Shown: positions 51,405 through 60,314 of the stretch, in pieces
Position numbering within the stretch: the first letter of the stretch is position 1
Layout: each line of letters begins with the position of its first letter
Source: Lachnospiraceae bacterium
Lineage (GTDB): Bacteria > Bacillota > Clostridia > Lachnospirales > Lachnospiraceae
Direction of reading: 5' to 3'
DNA length: 64,000 nt
NCBI GenBank assembly: GCA_029225065.1
Contig: JAQXVT010000047.1
Span: forward strand, 1-64,000
Notes under the pieces: generated by a model
The model's database searches: none
Told to the model about the DNA's origin: nothing
Seen by the model: only the letters and a program-made list of their open reading frames with translations
Program-made: the position numbers and the translations under genes

Positions 51405-53195
51405 TCAGTCTCCGATTCTCCGGATTCCAACCTCCCTGCAGTTGATCTCCTTGATCTTGTCTGCCGGGAGCTTGTATGCGTGGTTCGCGTCAAGCAGTCC
51501 GTTGATCTCCTGCTGTACATCAGACACCTGCGTGTAGCAGTAGCCCACCACGTATGGCAGCCTCTTGATCGCAGTCGTGATCTTGTCAAACCGGCTTAAG
51601 AATTCTTCCTGCGTCGACACGGTATGGCCATAGCCCCAGTCATCCTTTCCACCGCCGGAGAATGCAATTCCGCCAAACTCGCTGATGATGATCGGCTGGC
51701 CCTTATAGGCGTAGCCCTCTGCCATCGATGATTTGTCCTTGCAGTGATAGATTTCGGAGTTCATCAGCTTCTCCAGATTGCCATTGTAGCGATTGAAGAA
51801 AATATCGCCATCCTCCTCATAATCATGCAGCGTAATGATGTCGGAAATGGTATGCTCCCAGCCGTCATTTACGATAACCGGACGCATTTCGTCCATGCTC
51901 TTGGTCAGATAGTAAATTGCCTCTGTAAATTTCTGCTGCTGTCCGTCTGTCTTGATCTTCGGGACGCCCCAGGACTCATTGAACGGTGTCCAGGTAATGA
52001 TCGACGGGTGATTGTAATTCTGGCGCACGATCTCCATCCACTCAGCCGTAAACTCCTGCACAGCCTGATCGCTGAACTCGTACGTTGCCGCCATCTCGCT
52101 CCAGACACGCATACCCTTTTTGTCGCACCAGTACAGGAAACGTTCATCTTCAATCTTCATATGCTTGCGCACACCGTTGTAGCCCATTGCCAGAAGCTTG
52201 TCGATATCGTCAATCAGTGCCTCCTCATCCGGCGGTGTCAGGTGCGATTCCTCCCAGTAGCCCTGGTCCAGGATCAGTCTCTGGTAAAGCGGACGGCCAT
52301 TCAGCAGGATATTGCCCGCCTCAATGCGGATGTCACGCATACCAAAATAGGATGCTGCCTCATCTACTGCCACTCCGTCCTTTAAAATACGAATCGTCAT
52401 ATCATACAGGCTCGGAGAGACCGGTGTCCACTGATATACGCCCCACGGCTCCAGATCCGGGCGATATACACTGATGACATCCAGTGCACGGTCACGGCAT
52501 ACCGGCTTTACAGAGCGGTTGATTTTCTGATCTCCAAACCAGATCTCCGTCTCGATCTCCCAGTTCCCCTCACCAAGCTCGCTCGTCTCATACTCTGCGC
52601 GGATCGTATTATTCGAAAGATCCGGCGTCAGCTTCAGGCCCTTCAGATACGCTGTCGGAACGCTCTCCAGCCATACCGTCTTCCAGATTCCCGTTGTCTG
52701 CACATACCAGCAGCCGAAATTCTCCGGCACCCAGCGCTGTTTTCCGCGCGGCTGCTCGATACTGTAGGAATCTTCCACCTTTACAGTCAGCTCATTTGCG
52801 CCGACCCTTAGATAACGCGTGATATCAAACGTAAATCTTGCGTAGCCGCCTCTGTGGCAGCCCACATACGTACCGTTTACCCAGAGCTTTGTCAGGAAAT
52901 CGCTTCCCTCAAAATGAATCAGGATTCTTCGCTCTTCCAGCTCCTCCTTCGCCATTTCTACCGTTCTGGCATACCATACCTGCTCATGCGCCGCCGGATC
53001 ACCGATTCCGCTGCGCTTCGTTTCATACGTGAACGGCACCTCGATGGAAAGTGGCTGCTCTGGGAATGCTTCATACCACCTTTGCGTCTCTCCGTCGTTT
53101 TTATCGTCAAACTGAAACTTCCAGGTTCCATTCAGGTTCGTCCATGTGCTTCTTACCAGCTGCGGACGCGGATAATTTTTGATATACGAATTCAT
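51405..53195 (-). CDS. Glycoside hydrolase family 2 enzyme
   Basis: A 596-residue cytoplasmic GH2 protein: N-terminal jelly-roll sugar-binding domain (LNGTWKFQFDDKN, LWVNGTYVGCHRGGYARF), immunoglobulin-like domain, and a catalytic barrel with acid/base Glu in TWTPFNESWG (~residue 400) and nucleophile Glu in IIISEFGG (~500). Shorter than LacZ; closer to beta-glucuronidase-size or small beta-galactosidase members. Activity cannot be fixed; the GH42 enzyme nearby suggests beta-galactosides. It ends the operon 56914-51405. Confidence 0.88.
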   Translation of the reverse strand: MNSYIKNYPRPQLVRSTWTNLNGTWKFQFDDKNDGETQRWYEAFPEQPLSIEVPFTYETKRSGIGDPAAHEQVWYARTVEMAKEELEERRILIHFEGSDFLTKLWVNGTYVGCHRGGYARFTFDITRYLRVGANELTVKVEDSYSIEQPRGKQRWVPENFGCWYVQTTGIWKTVWLESVPTAYLKGLKLTPDLSNNTIRAEYETSELGEGNWEIETEIWFGDQKINRSVKPVCRDRALDVISVYRPDLEPWGVYQWTPVSPSLYDMTIRILKDGVAVDEAASYFGMRDIRIEAGNILLNGRPLYQRLILDQGYWEESHLTPPDEEALIDDIDKLLAMGYNGVRKHMKIEDERFLYWCDKKGMRVWSEMAATYEFSDQAVQEFTAEWMEIVRQNYNHPSIITWTPFNESWGVPKIKTDGQQQKFTEAIYYLTKSMDEMRPVIVNDGWEHTISDIITLHDYEEDGDIFFNRYNGNLEKLMNSEIYHCKDKSSMAEGYAYKGQPIIISEFGGIAFSGGGKDDWGYGHTVSTQEEFLSRFDKITTAIKRLPYVVGYCYTQVSDVQQEINGLLDANHAYKLPADKIKEINCREVGIRRIGD

Positions 53196-53285
53196 GTCAA
53201 AAATCCTTTCTCTGTGCTTTTTTGATTTTTATCAGGGCAGACTGCTCTGGTCCGTTTCGCCCTTCTGTCTTTCCTCAGTCCTTTA

Positions 53286-54164
53286 TCAGCCCTTCACACC
53301 CTCTGACACAGAAATTCCCTTGAGGAAATATTTCTGTGCAAACAGATACAGAATCAGCGGCGGAAGCATACTGATCAGGCAGGCAGCGATCATCAGACCC
53401 CATTTCTGCTCATACTGACCGCTCAGAAGGCGCAGTCCAGGCGTCAGCGTCTGGTTTGCGGGGTTCGTCAAAACGATGGACGGCCACAAAAGGTCGTTCC
53501 ATGCCCCGTTAAACGCAAACAGTCCGACTACAATCAGTACCGGCTTGATCGACGGCAGGATGATATGGCGATAGATCGCAAAGCTTCCCGCTCCATCGAT
53601 AGCTGCCGCTTCATCCAGATCCTTCGGGATTCCCTTGAGGAAGTTTCGGATCAGGAAGATATTGAACACACCTGCCAGGCTCGGCCAGATCAGTGCGTTC
53701 AGATTATCAATCCATCCAAGTGCATTGCAGATGCGGAACATCGGAAGCAGATTTACGACATTCGGGAACATGCTCATATACATCAGCACCCAGAAAATCT
53801 TATCTCCGCCCTTGAAATCGAGTCGTTCATAAGCATATGCACTCAGACTCGTAACGATCAGCGTACCAACCGTTACCGAGATTGAAACCACAAAGGAATT
53901 GCGGAACATCGGCAGAATATTTGCAGTCGTATTCGCACCCTCACCGCCGACAAAAATAGAAATATAGTTTCGAACCGTCCACTCATCCGGGATAAGTCTC
54001 GTCAGATAATCCCAGGACCCTTTCAGGTTTGCAAAAGACGTAATAAATTCAGAATCACTTTTAAACGAGCTGAGAATCAGCCAGACGATCGGCAATACCC
54101 AGAGGATTCCAAGGATCGTCATGAAAATGCCTGCAATCAGCTTTCCTTTTTTTCCTGTTGTCAT
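53286..54164 (-). CDS. Carbohydrate ABC permease, MalG type
   Basis: A 292-residue permease with six helices and the EAA loop (DEAAAIDGAGSFAIYRHIIL). The ATG at 54164 with GGGGAGG upstream is preferred over a start at 54191 that overlaps the previous gene. Partner of the long MalF-type protein. Confidence 0.92.
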   Translation of the reverse strand: MTTGKKGKLIAGIFMTILGILWVLPIVWLILSSFKSDSEFITSFANLKGSWDYLTRLIPDEWTVRNYISIFVGGEGANTTANILPMFRNSFVVSISVTVGTLIVTSLSAYAYERLDFKGGDKIFWVLMYMSMFPNVVNLLPMFRICNALGWIDNLNALIWPSLAGVFNIFLIRNFLKGIPKDLDEAAAIDGAGSFAIYRHIILPSIKPVLIVVGLFAFNGAWNDLLWPSIVLTNPANQTLTPGLRLLSGQYEQKWGLMIAACLISMLPPLILYLFAQKYFLKGISVSEGVKG

Positions 54165-54177
54165 ACCTCTGCCTCCC

Positions 54178-55527
54178 CTAATCTGATGCATTTGAGCGCA
54201 GCACCCTCATCTGAATGAAGGAAACTGCCATAATGCACAATCCGAGAATGACCGCCATCGCAGCAGACATTCCGGCCACCTGTTTCTTTACCGCGTTTTC
54301 CTGAATATACATCAGAAGCACTGCGTTCGCCTCATTGTTGTCAAATCCGGTCAGCATCAGCGGCTGTCCGTAAATATTGAACTGTGCCACAACTGACATG
54401 ACGAGTGTATACGTCAGCGGATATTTCATGCCCGGAATCGTGATATGTAAAAACTGCTGCCATGCTCCTGCGCCGTCCACAGCTGCCGCCTCGTAATGCT
54501 CCCGTGGAATCGATGCAAGCGCACTCTGATAAATAACCATATTTCCTCCGGCACACCACCAGACAGTCACGACAACGAGTACGATCCACGAATACGGCGG
54601 AGCAAACCAGTTCGTCTTCAGTCCAAACAGGTTCGGAACCACACCGTATTTGGTGTTGAACATATATTTCCAGGACAGCGCCACGGTCGTAATCGACAGC
54701 AGGCTCGGGAAGTAATAGAGTGCCTGGAAAAACTTGCTTCCTCTCGCCTTCGTCTGCAGCGCAACCGCAATTGCAAGCGGTACGATGATGCACAGCGGTA
54801 CACTGAAGATTACAAATTTAAAGGTATTTCCAAGACCGTTGCGCAGCTGCTTGTAATACGTATTTCCCGCGTCAAACAGCAGCGTCTGAAAATTGGAAAG
54901 TCCGATAAAGACCGGCTCATTGAACAGATCCCACTTTGTGAAGGCCGCATAGATACCGTAAACAGCCGGTGTCACAAAGAAAATCACAAAGAAAAACAGC
55001 TGCGGTGCAATGTATGCGTATGGAAGCAGCTCTTTTTTCAGCTTACGCCGCTCCGAGCTGTCACCAAACCGCGGCAGACCGAGGCAGACCGCTGCTCCTG
55101 CGGATGCCATTGCCAGGTACGCAAACGGTGTATAGGTCACGATAATTGATTCTACATCGCGCTTCTTCAGTTTTTTTACCCCTGCTTCTTTGAGTGCAGT
55201 GCTCAGAGCATTGTAAAATGCGGCGTTGTTTTCTTCCCGTGCGAACAGAAATAAAAACAGCCCGAACGTCACAAATGAAATAGCAGAAAACGCAAAGCCG
55301 ACATTTTTCCGTTTTCCAAGATATGCGACGATGGCCAGCACCATCGTCACTACCGACAGTGGAAGCAGCAGGATACTTGCACTGCTCAGCGAGAAAAACA
55401 GCTGAGGCAATGTCATATCTACGGCTGCGGTAATCTCTTTTACGGTCGTCGAGCCTCCGGCTCCAGCCAGGCAGAACAATACGAGAAAAAGAACCCCGAA
55501 GCCTGCCGCAGTCTTTGAACGTGCCAT
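54178..55527 (-). CDS. Carbohydrate ABC permease, MalF type, with N-terminal membrane extension
   Basis: A 449-residue permease. The core (~residue 165 to the end) is a normal six-helix MalF protein with EAA loop EAAAVDGAGAWQQFLHITIP. Before it are about 165 residues with three or four extra hydrophobic segments (GVLFLVLFCLAGAGG, SIILLLPLSVV-like, FVTFGLFLFLFA, LAMASAGAAVCLGL) and a soluble stretch. E. coli MalF also has additional helices and a large loop, but the arrangement differs. AGAGGGA precedes the ATG. Confidence 0.9.
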   Translation of the reverse strand: MARSKTAAGFGVLFLVLFCLAGAGGSTTVKEITAAVDMTLPQLFFSLSSASILLLPLSVVTMVLAIVAYLGKRKNVGFAFSAISFVTFGLFLFLFAREENNAAFYNALSTALKEAGVKKLKKRDVESIIVTYTPFAYLAMASAGAAVCLGLPRFGDSSERRKLKKELLPYAYIAPQLFFFVIFFVTPAVYGIYAAFTKWDLFNEPVFIGLSNFQTLLFDAGNTYYKQLRNGLGNTFKFVIFSVPLCIIVPLAIAVALQTKARGSKFFQALYYFPSLLSITTVALSWKYMFNTKYGVVPNLFGLKTNWFAPPYSWIVLVVVTVWWCAGGNMVIYQSALASIPREHYEAAAVDGAGAWQQFLHITIPGMKYPLTYTLVMSVVAQFNIYGQPLMLTGFDNNEANAVLLMYIQENAVKKQVAGMSAAMAVILGLCIMAVSFIQMRVLRSNASD

Positions 55528-55669
55528 AATGATCCCTCTTTTCTGTTGTCAGTCGGAGCATGAATATCCGTCCGATCCGCATCAAGCGGATGTGCATACT
55601 CCGCTGTACCACATGCTTCTTATACAGAATGCGGGCAAATTCATGCCCGCATTCGATCAGTTTCTCTGT

Positions 55670-56914
55670 TTACTGTGCCGCGATCGCATCTGTGATCTCA
55701 GCGTCGATCTGTGCAAGTGCATCATCGATGGAAATCGTTCCGTCTACAAAATCCCAGCCTACACGTGAGAATGCTGTATCAAACAGTCCCCAATACTGAT
55801 AGGAATAGATTGCCAGAGTATCTACGTTTTCCGGTTTTGCCAGGAAGCCCTGCGGCAGCTCATCCAGATCCAGGTTGTCCCATGCGCTTACGTATGCCGG
55901 GCACTGACCAGCATCCTTTGCCCATGTCTCAGAGTTGTGCTCGCCCATGAACTTGATGAATTTTGCTACTGCAAGATCCTCTTCCTCTGTACGCTCCTCA
56001 TCTGCAAACTGTACAAAGTTGTGGGAGGAAGTCCAGTTCTTGACAACCGCCGGATCGTATACAACAGACGGAAGCATGCCAAAGTTCACACCTGCCTCTA
56101 CAACTGCAGCCTTCATCCAGATACCTTCCATCCATACAAGCATCTCACCGCCGTAGAACTCTGCTGCTGCATCCTCGTCCTTGTTGTTGGTGTAGCCGCC
56201 GTCATAGAGATCCTTCATGGTCTCAAATACCTTCTTCATGTTCTCGTTGTTGATGCACGGCTCCACACCATCCTCGGAAAGTGTCAGGCTCGGATCCAGC
56301 TGTGCGTAGAAGCAAAGCAGCTGTGCTCTCATCCATCCAAGGTCAAATACATCGCCCTCAAAGCCCTGCTCTTTCGCCTTATCGCCAAGCTCCTTGAGTT
56401 CGTCAAAGGTCAGAATACCGTCCTCAACGTAGCTATTTAAATCATACTTGTCGAACAGATCTTTGTTGTAGTAGGTAACGTAGCTGTGTACATCAAGCGG
56501 AATACCATACTGCTCGTCATCGATATTACTTGCATTGAATGCGGACTCAATGTAATCGTCTGCGGAAATACCTGCCTCTGCAAGAATATCATCATCATAA
56601 GACCACAGCATCTCATTCTCTACAAAATTCGGAATACGCTCGATGTGAACAACCGCAACATCCGGTACCTCTGTGCCGGTCTGAACTGCAAGCGGAATCT
56701 TCTGGTACAGATCATCTGCCGTCATCGGTGTGTGGTTGACATGCACCTCATCCTGAGACTCATTGAAGGTATCTACCATGCTCTGCATTGTCGCTCCGTC
56801 TCCGCCGGTAAATACGGACCAGTAATCAATCTCTACCGGTGCTGCTGATGCGGTCATTGCGCTCATTGCCATCGGAAGTGCCATCGCTGCAACTAAAAGT
56901 TTTGTTTTTTTCAT
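55670..56914 (-). CDS. Carbohydrate ABC substrate-binding protein (family 1)
   Basis: A 414-residue exported binding protein with signal peptide (MKKTKLLVAAMALPMAMSAM) and no lipobox. IDYWSVFTGGDGATMQSMVD and AVVHIERIPNFVENEML are typical for oligosaccharide binders. First gene of the third sugar importer operon (binding protein, MalF, MalG, GH2). GGAGG precedes the ATG. The divergent HTH regulator is probably its controller. Confidence 0.92.
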   Translation of the reverse strand: MKKTKLLVAAMALPMAMSAMTASAAPVEIDYWSVFTGGDGATMQSMVDTFNESQDEVHVNHTPMTADDLYQKIPLAVQTGTEVPDVAVVHIERIPNFVENEMLWSYDDDILAEAGISADDYIESAFNASNIDDEQYGIPLDVHSYVTYYNKDLFDKYDLNSYVEDGILTFDELKELGDKAKEQGFEGDVFDLGWMRAQLLCFYAQLDPSLTLSEDGVEPCINNENMKKVFETMKDLYDGGYTNNKDEDAAAEFYGGEMLVWMEGIWMKAAVVEAGVNFGMLPSVVYDPAVVKNWTSSHNFVQFADEERTEEEDLAVAKFIKFMGEHNSETWAKDAGQCPAYVSAWDNLDLDELPQGFLAKPENVDTLAIYSYQYWGLFDTAFSRVGWDFVDGTISIDDALAQIDAEITDAIAAQ

Positions 56915-57052
56915 TTTAATCCTCCATACATTCTGTCGATCTCACGATCACTTTGCTACATATTTTTTCATTACAAAATAATTGTTTTAAATTTGCAAAA
57001 AAAATAGAGAATTACAAAAATAAGTCGTAAATATGTCCATTTTTTTTGCGTT

Positions 57053-57064
57053 ACAAGCGCTTGT
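57053..57064. promoter_or_regulatory. Perfect 12-bp palindrome, likely operator
   Basis: ACAAGCGCTTGT lies about 25 bp downstream of the -10 box of the importer promoter, in the 381-bp gap between the binding-protein gene and the divergent regulator. Confidence 0.6.
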
Positions 57065-57088
57065 TTTTATTCATTTTGTATATTAAGC

Positions 57089-57117
57089 ATTATGCCCGAT
57101 TGTTTTTGTTTTGTCAA
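57089..57117 (-). promoter_or_regulatory. Promoter of the third sugar importer operon
   Basis: Minus strand TTGACA (57112-57117), 17 bases, CATAAT (57089-57094). Confidence 0.75.
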
Positions 57118-57185
57118 TATGTTTAGTTTATAATATGAAACCTGCTCGTTTTTCGTTTTTTATTCCATATTTTTTGTAATAAATA

Positions 57186-57214
57186 TTGTGCAAGATAAGA
57201 CAAAGTGCTATAAT
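57186..57214 (+). promoter_or_regulatory. Promoter of the divergent HTH regulator
   Basis: TTGTGC (57186-57191), 17 bases, TATAAT (57209-57214). Confidence 0.65.
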
Positions 57215-57235
57215 CGAATTATGATGTGGAATGAA

Positions 57236-57255
57236 TCATGAATATCCGCTTTGAC
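57236..57255 (+). repeat. Dispersed repeat, half copy
   Basis: CATGAATATCCGCTTTGACA, matching the second arm of the unit at 63537-63564. It sits in the leader of the HTH regulator. Confidence 0.5.
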
Positions 57256-57295
57256 AGGAAACAAAAGAAAAAGAAGAAATGAAGGAGAACTTTAT

Positions 57296-58240
57296 ATGCA
57301 GGAAATAGAAGGAAAAATCGCCCATCTCTCAATCGAACGCCCGGAAAAGCTCTCGCAGATCGCCCGGGCACTCTCCTCCCCGCTGCGCCTTGAAATACTC
57401 ACGGCTATCTCTCAGCGAAGCATGAATGTCGGCGAGCTCGCCAAAAAACTGGATGTTCCGATGTCCACAATGGCGCTTGCAATCCGCACACTGGATGAAG
57501 CCGGACTGATTATCAGTGATATACAGCCCGGCATTCACGGCTCGACCAAATATTGCAGCCGCAGGCTTGATACGATCACAATCTCCCTGTATTCAGAATC
57601 TGAACAGGATGCACCGATGCCGCTCATGTTTTTTATGCCAATCGGAGGTTACTCTATCGCAGAAGGCATCAAGCCCACCTGCGGCCTGCTCTCGGATACG
57701 CAGCCGCTCGGTCCGCTCGATCTTCCGCGTATGTTCTACTCGCCGGATCGTTTTAACGCGCAGCTGCTCTGGTTTCAGCAGGGCTTTCTTGAATATCGCT
57801 TCTCCATCATTGACAGCATCAGTGACAACATCGACTGGCTGAGCGTTTCCTTTGAAGCCTGCTCCGAGGCGCCCATGTACCGTGCCAACTGGCCAAGTGA
57901 TATCTCGGTCGACATCAACGGCAAACGGCTCGGCACCTGGACCTCACCGAGCGACTGCGGCGGACGATTCGGCCATCTCACGCCACAGTGGTGGGGGCTT
58001 GCCAACACGCAGTTCGGCTACCTGAAATCCTGGCGTGTGGATCGCTCCGGTACCTACCTTGACCACGAGCGGATCAGCGATATCCGGATTTCCGATCTGA
58101 AGCTGGAGGAAACGCCTTACATCAGTGTCCGCATCGGCATCGACCCTACCTCCAAACACGTAAATGGAATCAACCTGTTCGGAGAACGCTTCGGAGATCA
58201 TCCGCAGGCGATCAATCTGCAGATCGGGTTTGCGCTGTAA
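57296..58240 (+). CDS. ArsR-like HTH regulator with large C-terminal domain
   Basis: A 314-residue protein. Residues ~15-85 are a winged HTH of the ArsR class (ARALSSPLRLEILTAIS, VGELAKKLDVPMSTMALAI). ArsR proteins are usually about 100 residues; here some 220 residues of beta-rich sequence follow (WLSVSFEACSEAPMYRANWP, DCGGRFGHLTPQWWG, GTYLDHERISDIRISDL), rich in Trp and Tyr and possibly sugar-binding. No metal-binding CxC motif is seen. AAGGAG precedes the ATG. Divergent from the third importer operon and convergent, with a 29-bp overlap, to the GH42 gene. Confidence 0.8.
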   Translation: MQEIEGKIAHLSIERPEKLSQIARALSSPLRLEILTAISQRSMNVGELAKKLDVPMSTMALAIRTLDEAGLIISDIQPGIHGSTKYCSRRLDTITISLYSESEQDAPMPLMFFMPIGGYSIAEGIKPTCGLLSDTQPLGPLDLPRMFYSPDRFNAQLLWFQQGFLEYRFSIIDSISDNIDWLSVSFEACSEAPMYRANWPSDISVDINGKRLGTWTSPSDCGGRFGHLTPQWWGLANTQFGYLKSWRVDRSGTYLDHERISDIRISDLKLEETPYISVRIGIDPTSKHVNGINLFGERFGDHPQAINLQIGFAL

Positions 58241-60287
58241 ACACCGCAGTCTCATACGGTTTCAGTACAAATTCGCCTTCCACAGACGCATCATCGTACA
58301 GGTTCCGCAGCTTCTCATGCAGCACTACCGTCTTCTCCTCCGGCAGATAATTCAGCAGGAAATAAAACTTCCGGCCATCCTTCTCTCTTTGGATGACCTC
58401 CACCTCTTCCGGCGCGGACAGCACCTTTTCAAACGGAGAGATCACGCCTGTGTACGCCAGCAGCTGCTTTACATTTTCGCGGCTGAAGGTGCTTCCATAA
58501 TGGATCGTGCGGCCGTTTCCGGTCTTCTTTTCAATCACTGCCGGGCGGCCTGCGTAAAAGCTTCCTGTGTAACGAGCCAGCACCTTTGTGTCTTTCGCAC
58601 CTTCCACGATTTCCATCACGTCATGATAAACCGGCATCTCACTCTCCATGCCGTTCTCCCACTGTGCATAGACCGGCGGCTCTGCCGGGCTTGCAAACGT
58701 AAACTCACGTACATCAGAACCCGTCAGTTCCTGAAGCAGTCCCGGCTGCGGCAGCATCACGCACTGCCCGTTTTCTTTTTTGTAGCCGGACCGGCAGCCG
58801 ATAATCAGTGTACCGCCCTGCTCCACATAAGCCTTCAGAAGATCAGCCCGCTTTTGCGTCATGATCGACGGATGTGCGTAAAAAAGCACCGGGTACTTTG
58901 CAAGCTCCTCCACCTGTGTATGTTCTCTTAAATATACGTGGTCATACGGCGTATGGGTGCGCTGTGCAGCCTGGAAAATTTCCTCCTCGCTCGCCTCGGT
59001 CACCCGATGATGCCATACGTCCACATTCGTATCCCACGCATTGTCATAATCCTTCAGAAGTCCGAATGCAGCCGTATATTCCGAACCGCAGACCGGATTT
59101 AACCGCTTCAGCTTCCGGTAAAATTCTTTTACCTCCGCAAGCTTGCGGTTGTCCCGGTTGTCATAATCCAAAATTCCATGCCAGTAGATCTCTGTTCCAA
59201 AAGTACATGTTCTCCAGCGGAAAAATGAGATATAGTCCGCTCCGTGCGCCACACTCTGCATTGCCCACAGCTCAAGCTGTCCCGGCCGCGGCGTTGGTGC
59301 CTCCATGCGTGTCGTCCAGCCGTTTGCTCCGGACTGCTGCTCCATGATCCCGAAATGAGGGCAGATCGAGCGCACCTCTGTCAGATTCTTTGACCAGTGC
59401 CGGTCATTCAGCTTGTCATTGTGCAGCGGATCCTCGCTGATGCAGTAGGCAAAGTTCGGGTAGGAATCATAGGTGTACACATCCAGGATCTCCTGCGCCA
59501 TCTCATGATTATCCACATTCCAGAACATGCCGTTTGTCGTGATAAAATCTCCCTGTTTGCGGTATTTTGCGATGATCTCCGCCTGCATCCGGCAGAACTT
59601 CAGCGTGCTCGCCGAAACAAATCGATAGTAGTCGATATGAAGATGTGGATTGTAACCATCGCCAAGTAAGGTTCGCGGCACGTAAATCTGCTCCCAGTCC
59701 GTATAGGTCTGATTCCAGAATGCCGTGCCCCAGTTTTCATTCAGCGCATCCAGTGTCCCGTACTTTTCTTTCAGGAACACACGGAACGCGACGCTGTCCG
59801 CCTCGGAATGGAACTCACACGTCTCGCAGTTCAGCTCGTTGTCGATCTGCCAGCCGATGATCGCCGGATGCTTTCCGTAATGCTCCGCCTCTTTTTCCAC
59901 GACTCTTTTCACCAGTTCCTGATATTTTTTTGAATTGTAATTGTAATGGCGGCGGCCGCCGTGACGGTAGAGCACTCCGTCCTCCCTCGCATTCAGGATT
60001 TCCGGATACGTCTCTGAGATCCACGCTGGCGGGGTCGCAGACGGTGTGCAGAAAATCACCTTCATGCCTTCCTCCTGACACAGATCCAGGAATTCATCGA
60101 AAAATGTAAAGGTAAACACACCCTCTTCCGGCTCCACCTTGTTCCATGAAAACTCAGCGATTCGGATCACTGAGATCCCTGTCTCTTTCATTCTTTTCAG
60201 GTCATCTCTCCACAACCCCTTTTCCCAGTGCTCCGGGTAGTAGCAGACCCCCATTGTCATTTCGTTCCACTGAAATTTCTGTTTCAT
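58212..60287 (-). CDS. Beta-galactosidase, glycoside hydrolase family 42
   Basis: A 691-residue GH42 enzyme: GVCYYPEHWEKGLWRDDLKR and IRIAEFSWNKVEPEEG at the N-terminus, acid/base Glu in GWQIDNELNC (~residue 150), nucleophile Glu in IMEQQSGANGW (~310). A trimerisation domain follows (VLFYAHPSIMTQKRADLLKA) and a small C-terminal beta domain. No signal peptide, so it cleaves imported beta-galactosides. It overlaps the convergent regulator by 29 bp at the 3' end. Confidence 0.94.
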   Translation of the reverse strand: MKQKFQWNEMTMGVCYYPEHWEKGLWRDDLKRMKETGISVIRIAEFSWNKVEPEEGVFTFTFFDEFLDLCQEEGMKVIFCTPSATPPAWISETYPEILNAREDGVLYRHGGRRHYNYNSKKYQELVKRVVEKEAEHYGKHPAIIGWQIDNELNCETCEFHSEADSVAFRVFLKEKYGTLDALNENWGTAFWNQTYTDWEQIYVPRTLLGDGYNPHLHIDYYRFVSASTLKFCRMQAEIIAKYRKQGDFITTNGMFWNVDNHEMAQEILDVYTYDSYPNFAYCISEDPLHNDKLNDRHWSKNLTEVRSICPHFGIMEQQSGANGWTTRMEAPTPRPGQLELWAMQSVAHGADYISFFRWRTCTFGTEIYWHGILDYDNRDNRKLAEVKEFYRKLKRLNPVCGSEYTAAFGLLKDYDNAWDTNVDVWHHRVTEASEEEIFQAAQRTHTPYDHVYLREHTQVEELAKYPVLFYAHPSIMTQKRADLLKAYVEQGGTLIIGCRSGYKKENGQCVMLPQPGLLQELTGSDVREFTFASPAEPPVYAQWENGMESEMPVYHDVMEIVEGAKDTKVLARYTGSFYAGRPAVIEKKTGNGRTIHYGSTFSRENVKQLLAYTGVISPFEKVLSAPEEVEVIQREKDGRKFYFLLNYLPEEKTVVLHEKLRNLYDDASVEGEFVLKPYETAVFTAQTRSAD

Positions 60288-60314
60288 TTTATGTCCTCCT
60301 GTGTTTTAGTTTAT

